Below, piece after piece: positions 19,230 through 19,925 of a DNA stretch of 19,925 bases; positions within the stretch are counted from its first letter, which is position 1; each line of letters begins with the position of its first letter. Location of the stretch: positions 1-19,925 of the forward strand of contig JBBIVO010000030.1 of assembly GCA_037439685.1 (NCBI GenBank). Direction: 5' to 3'. The position numbers and the translations under genes are program-made. Source of the DNA: JAGTRB01 sp037439685 (GTDB lineage Archaea > Thermoproteota > Bathyarchaeia > TCS64). Below the pieces are notes generated by a model. That model had not been told where the DNA came from. It saw only the letters and a program-made list of their open reading frames with translations, and made no database searches.

Positions 19230-19925
19230 CTATCTCTCTTGATCCTCGACCCAGCTGAACTTCCTCTGGAGGGTTGCCGGATAATACTCTCTCCAACTGT
19301 ATCCGATCTTCTCACCCCACTCATAGTAAACTCTGGGATCTATGTAACTCTTAAGGGATGTCGCTAGATTGTAGTCTCTGGTCTCCCTTTGAATCTCCAC
19401 CTGGATTTTGAGCTCCTCAAGCTTATTCATATACCTGACCTTCGACTCATCTAATCGTTGCATCATTATTTTTATTTTGGTTTCGCGCTCCATTTTTATC
19501 TTTCTTATATCATTTTCTATATTTTCAAGACTTTTCCTCTTTATTTTCATCCTTTCATTCAAGTTTTTTATAGGTTTTCCTTCAATTTTCCTTTTTTCTA
19601 TAGAAATTTTTATTTCATCTATCTTTTTTCTTAATTCATCTAGGGTCTTCTCCTTCTTAAGTAACCTCTCTTTGAACTTCTCATCTATTTGAAATAATTT
19701 TTCTTTTAACTTTTTTTCTGAGTTTTTATATTCAATTTTTAGTTTTTCAATTTTTTCAATTTTTTTATTTAGAGATAATTCCCAATTCTTTGGAATTGTC
19801 CTCTTATGATTGCATATTTTTGCTGCTTCAAGGTTTGCCATCACTGCTACATACCTTTTTAAATGTTTAGGGTCTTCCCTCCTTAACTCCCTTCTCTCCA
19901 ACTCCTTCTCCGCCGCGCTCGTGGC
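19230..19925 (-). CDS. DNA topoisomerase IB (eukaryotic type), C-terminal part
   Basis: The gene is cut by the right edge; the frame is open to 19925, so the internal TTG 19901 is not the start. The visible part begins in the catalytic core (MANLEAAKICNHKRTIPKNWE, matching the CNHQR-x-PPK-x-FE region of eukaryotic Top1). It continues through a long charged coiled-coil linker and ends in the C-terminal domain: NLATSLKSYIDPRVYYEWGEK...YPATLQRKFSWVED. The catalytic tyrosine that bonds DNA is in KSYIDP (codon 19344-19346), aligning with the human SKLNYLDPR motif. TopIB relaxes positive and negative supercoils without ATP. In Archaea it is a marker of Nitrososphaeria and relatives. The linker DNA (about 19420-19800) is strikingly AT-rich with Lys/Ile/Glu codons, unlike the rest of the gene. 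It ends TAG. Confidence 0.92.
   Translation of the reverse strand, partial: ATSAAEKELERRELRREDPKHLKRYVAVMANLEAAKICNHKRTIPKNWELSLNKKIEKIEKLKIEYKNSEKKLKEKLFQIDEKFKERLLKKEKTLDELRKKIDEIKISIEKRKIEGKPIKNLNERMKIKRKSLENIENDIRKIKMERETKIKIMMQRLDESKVRYMNKLEELKIQVEIQRETRDYNLATSLKSYIDPRVYYEWGEKIGYSWREYYPATLQRKFSWVEDQER

Overview
The window is archaeal chromosome, most likely from a thermophilic member of the Thermoproteota (TACK) side: a Nitrososphaeria, Caldarchaeales or Bathyarchaeia-like lineage. The evidence is a eukaryote-type topoisomerase IB cut by the right edge, TTTAAA-type TATA boxes about 25-30 nt before many start codons (leaderless or near-leaderless transcripts), a tRNA-Leu with a short intron at the canonical 37/38 site, an archaeal Trm14-like THUMP methyltransferase, an Lrp-type regulator, frequent TTG starts, and arginine written mainly as AGG/AGA. 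A 26-base run of N inside sucC shows that this is a scaffolded draft, probably metagenomic, assembly.

Layout. 1-707: 3' part of a MiaB/CDKAL1-type tRNA methylthiotransferase. 825-2309: MlrC-like M81 metallopeptidase, convergent with an FTR1-type iron permease (2320-3141, minus); both stop codons lie inside one inverted repeat. 3394-5157 (minus): stand-alone ThDP enzyme of the acetolactate synthase/benzoylformate decarboxylase superfamily. 5158-5649: AT-richer intergenic stretch. 5650-8155 (minus): a large cell-surface protein (signal peptide, unique N-domain, five DUF11-type repeats, C-terminal membrane anchor) interrupted by one frameshift and one in-frame TAG. 8293-8672: tRNA-Arg(CCT) on minus and intron-containing tRNA-Leu(TAA) on plus. 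8782-9162: an unusual MscL. 9279-10220: acetamidase/formamidase. 10327-12270 (minus): rubrerythrin, a small rubredoxin-domain protein and the Trm14-like methyltransferase. 12382-12807 (plus): divergent Lrp/AsnC regulator with a perfect inverted repeat at its TATA box. 13058-15101: sucC-sucD (succinyl-CoA synthetase), tail to tail with a CoA-pyrophosphatase-like Nudix gene. 15819-16541: ZIP metal transporter. 16710-17288 (minus): ECF S-component-like membrane protein. 17289-17868: non-coding, hairpin-rich. 17869-19176 (minus): HpcH/HpaI aldolase plus an FmdE-like protein in a two-gene operon. 19230-19925 (minus): C-terminal part of topoisomerase IB with a long AT-rich coiled-coil linker.

How the genes fit together. 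Most of the window is housekeeping: tRNA modification, TCA-cycle CoA ligation, metal uptake (Fe via FTR1, Zn/Fe via ZIP) and peroxide/iron handling (rubrerythrin plus rubredoxin-domain protein, perhaps under the adjacent Lrp regulator). I found no CRISPR array, insertion sequence, transposase, toxin-antitoxin pair or defence island. The items most worth a second look are the broken or recoded surface glycoprotein gene, the MscL with a proline-rich N-terminal extension and no C-terminal bundle, the HpaI aldolase/FmdE-like pair in which the usual FmdE cysteine is glycine, the Lrp/rubrerythrin operator candidate, and the extended topoisomerase IB linker.
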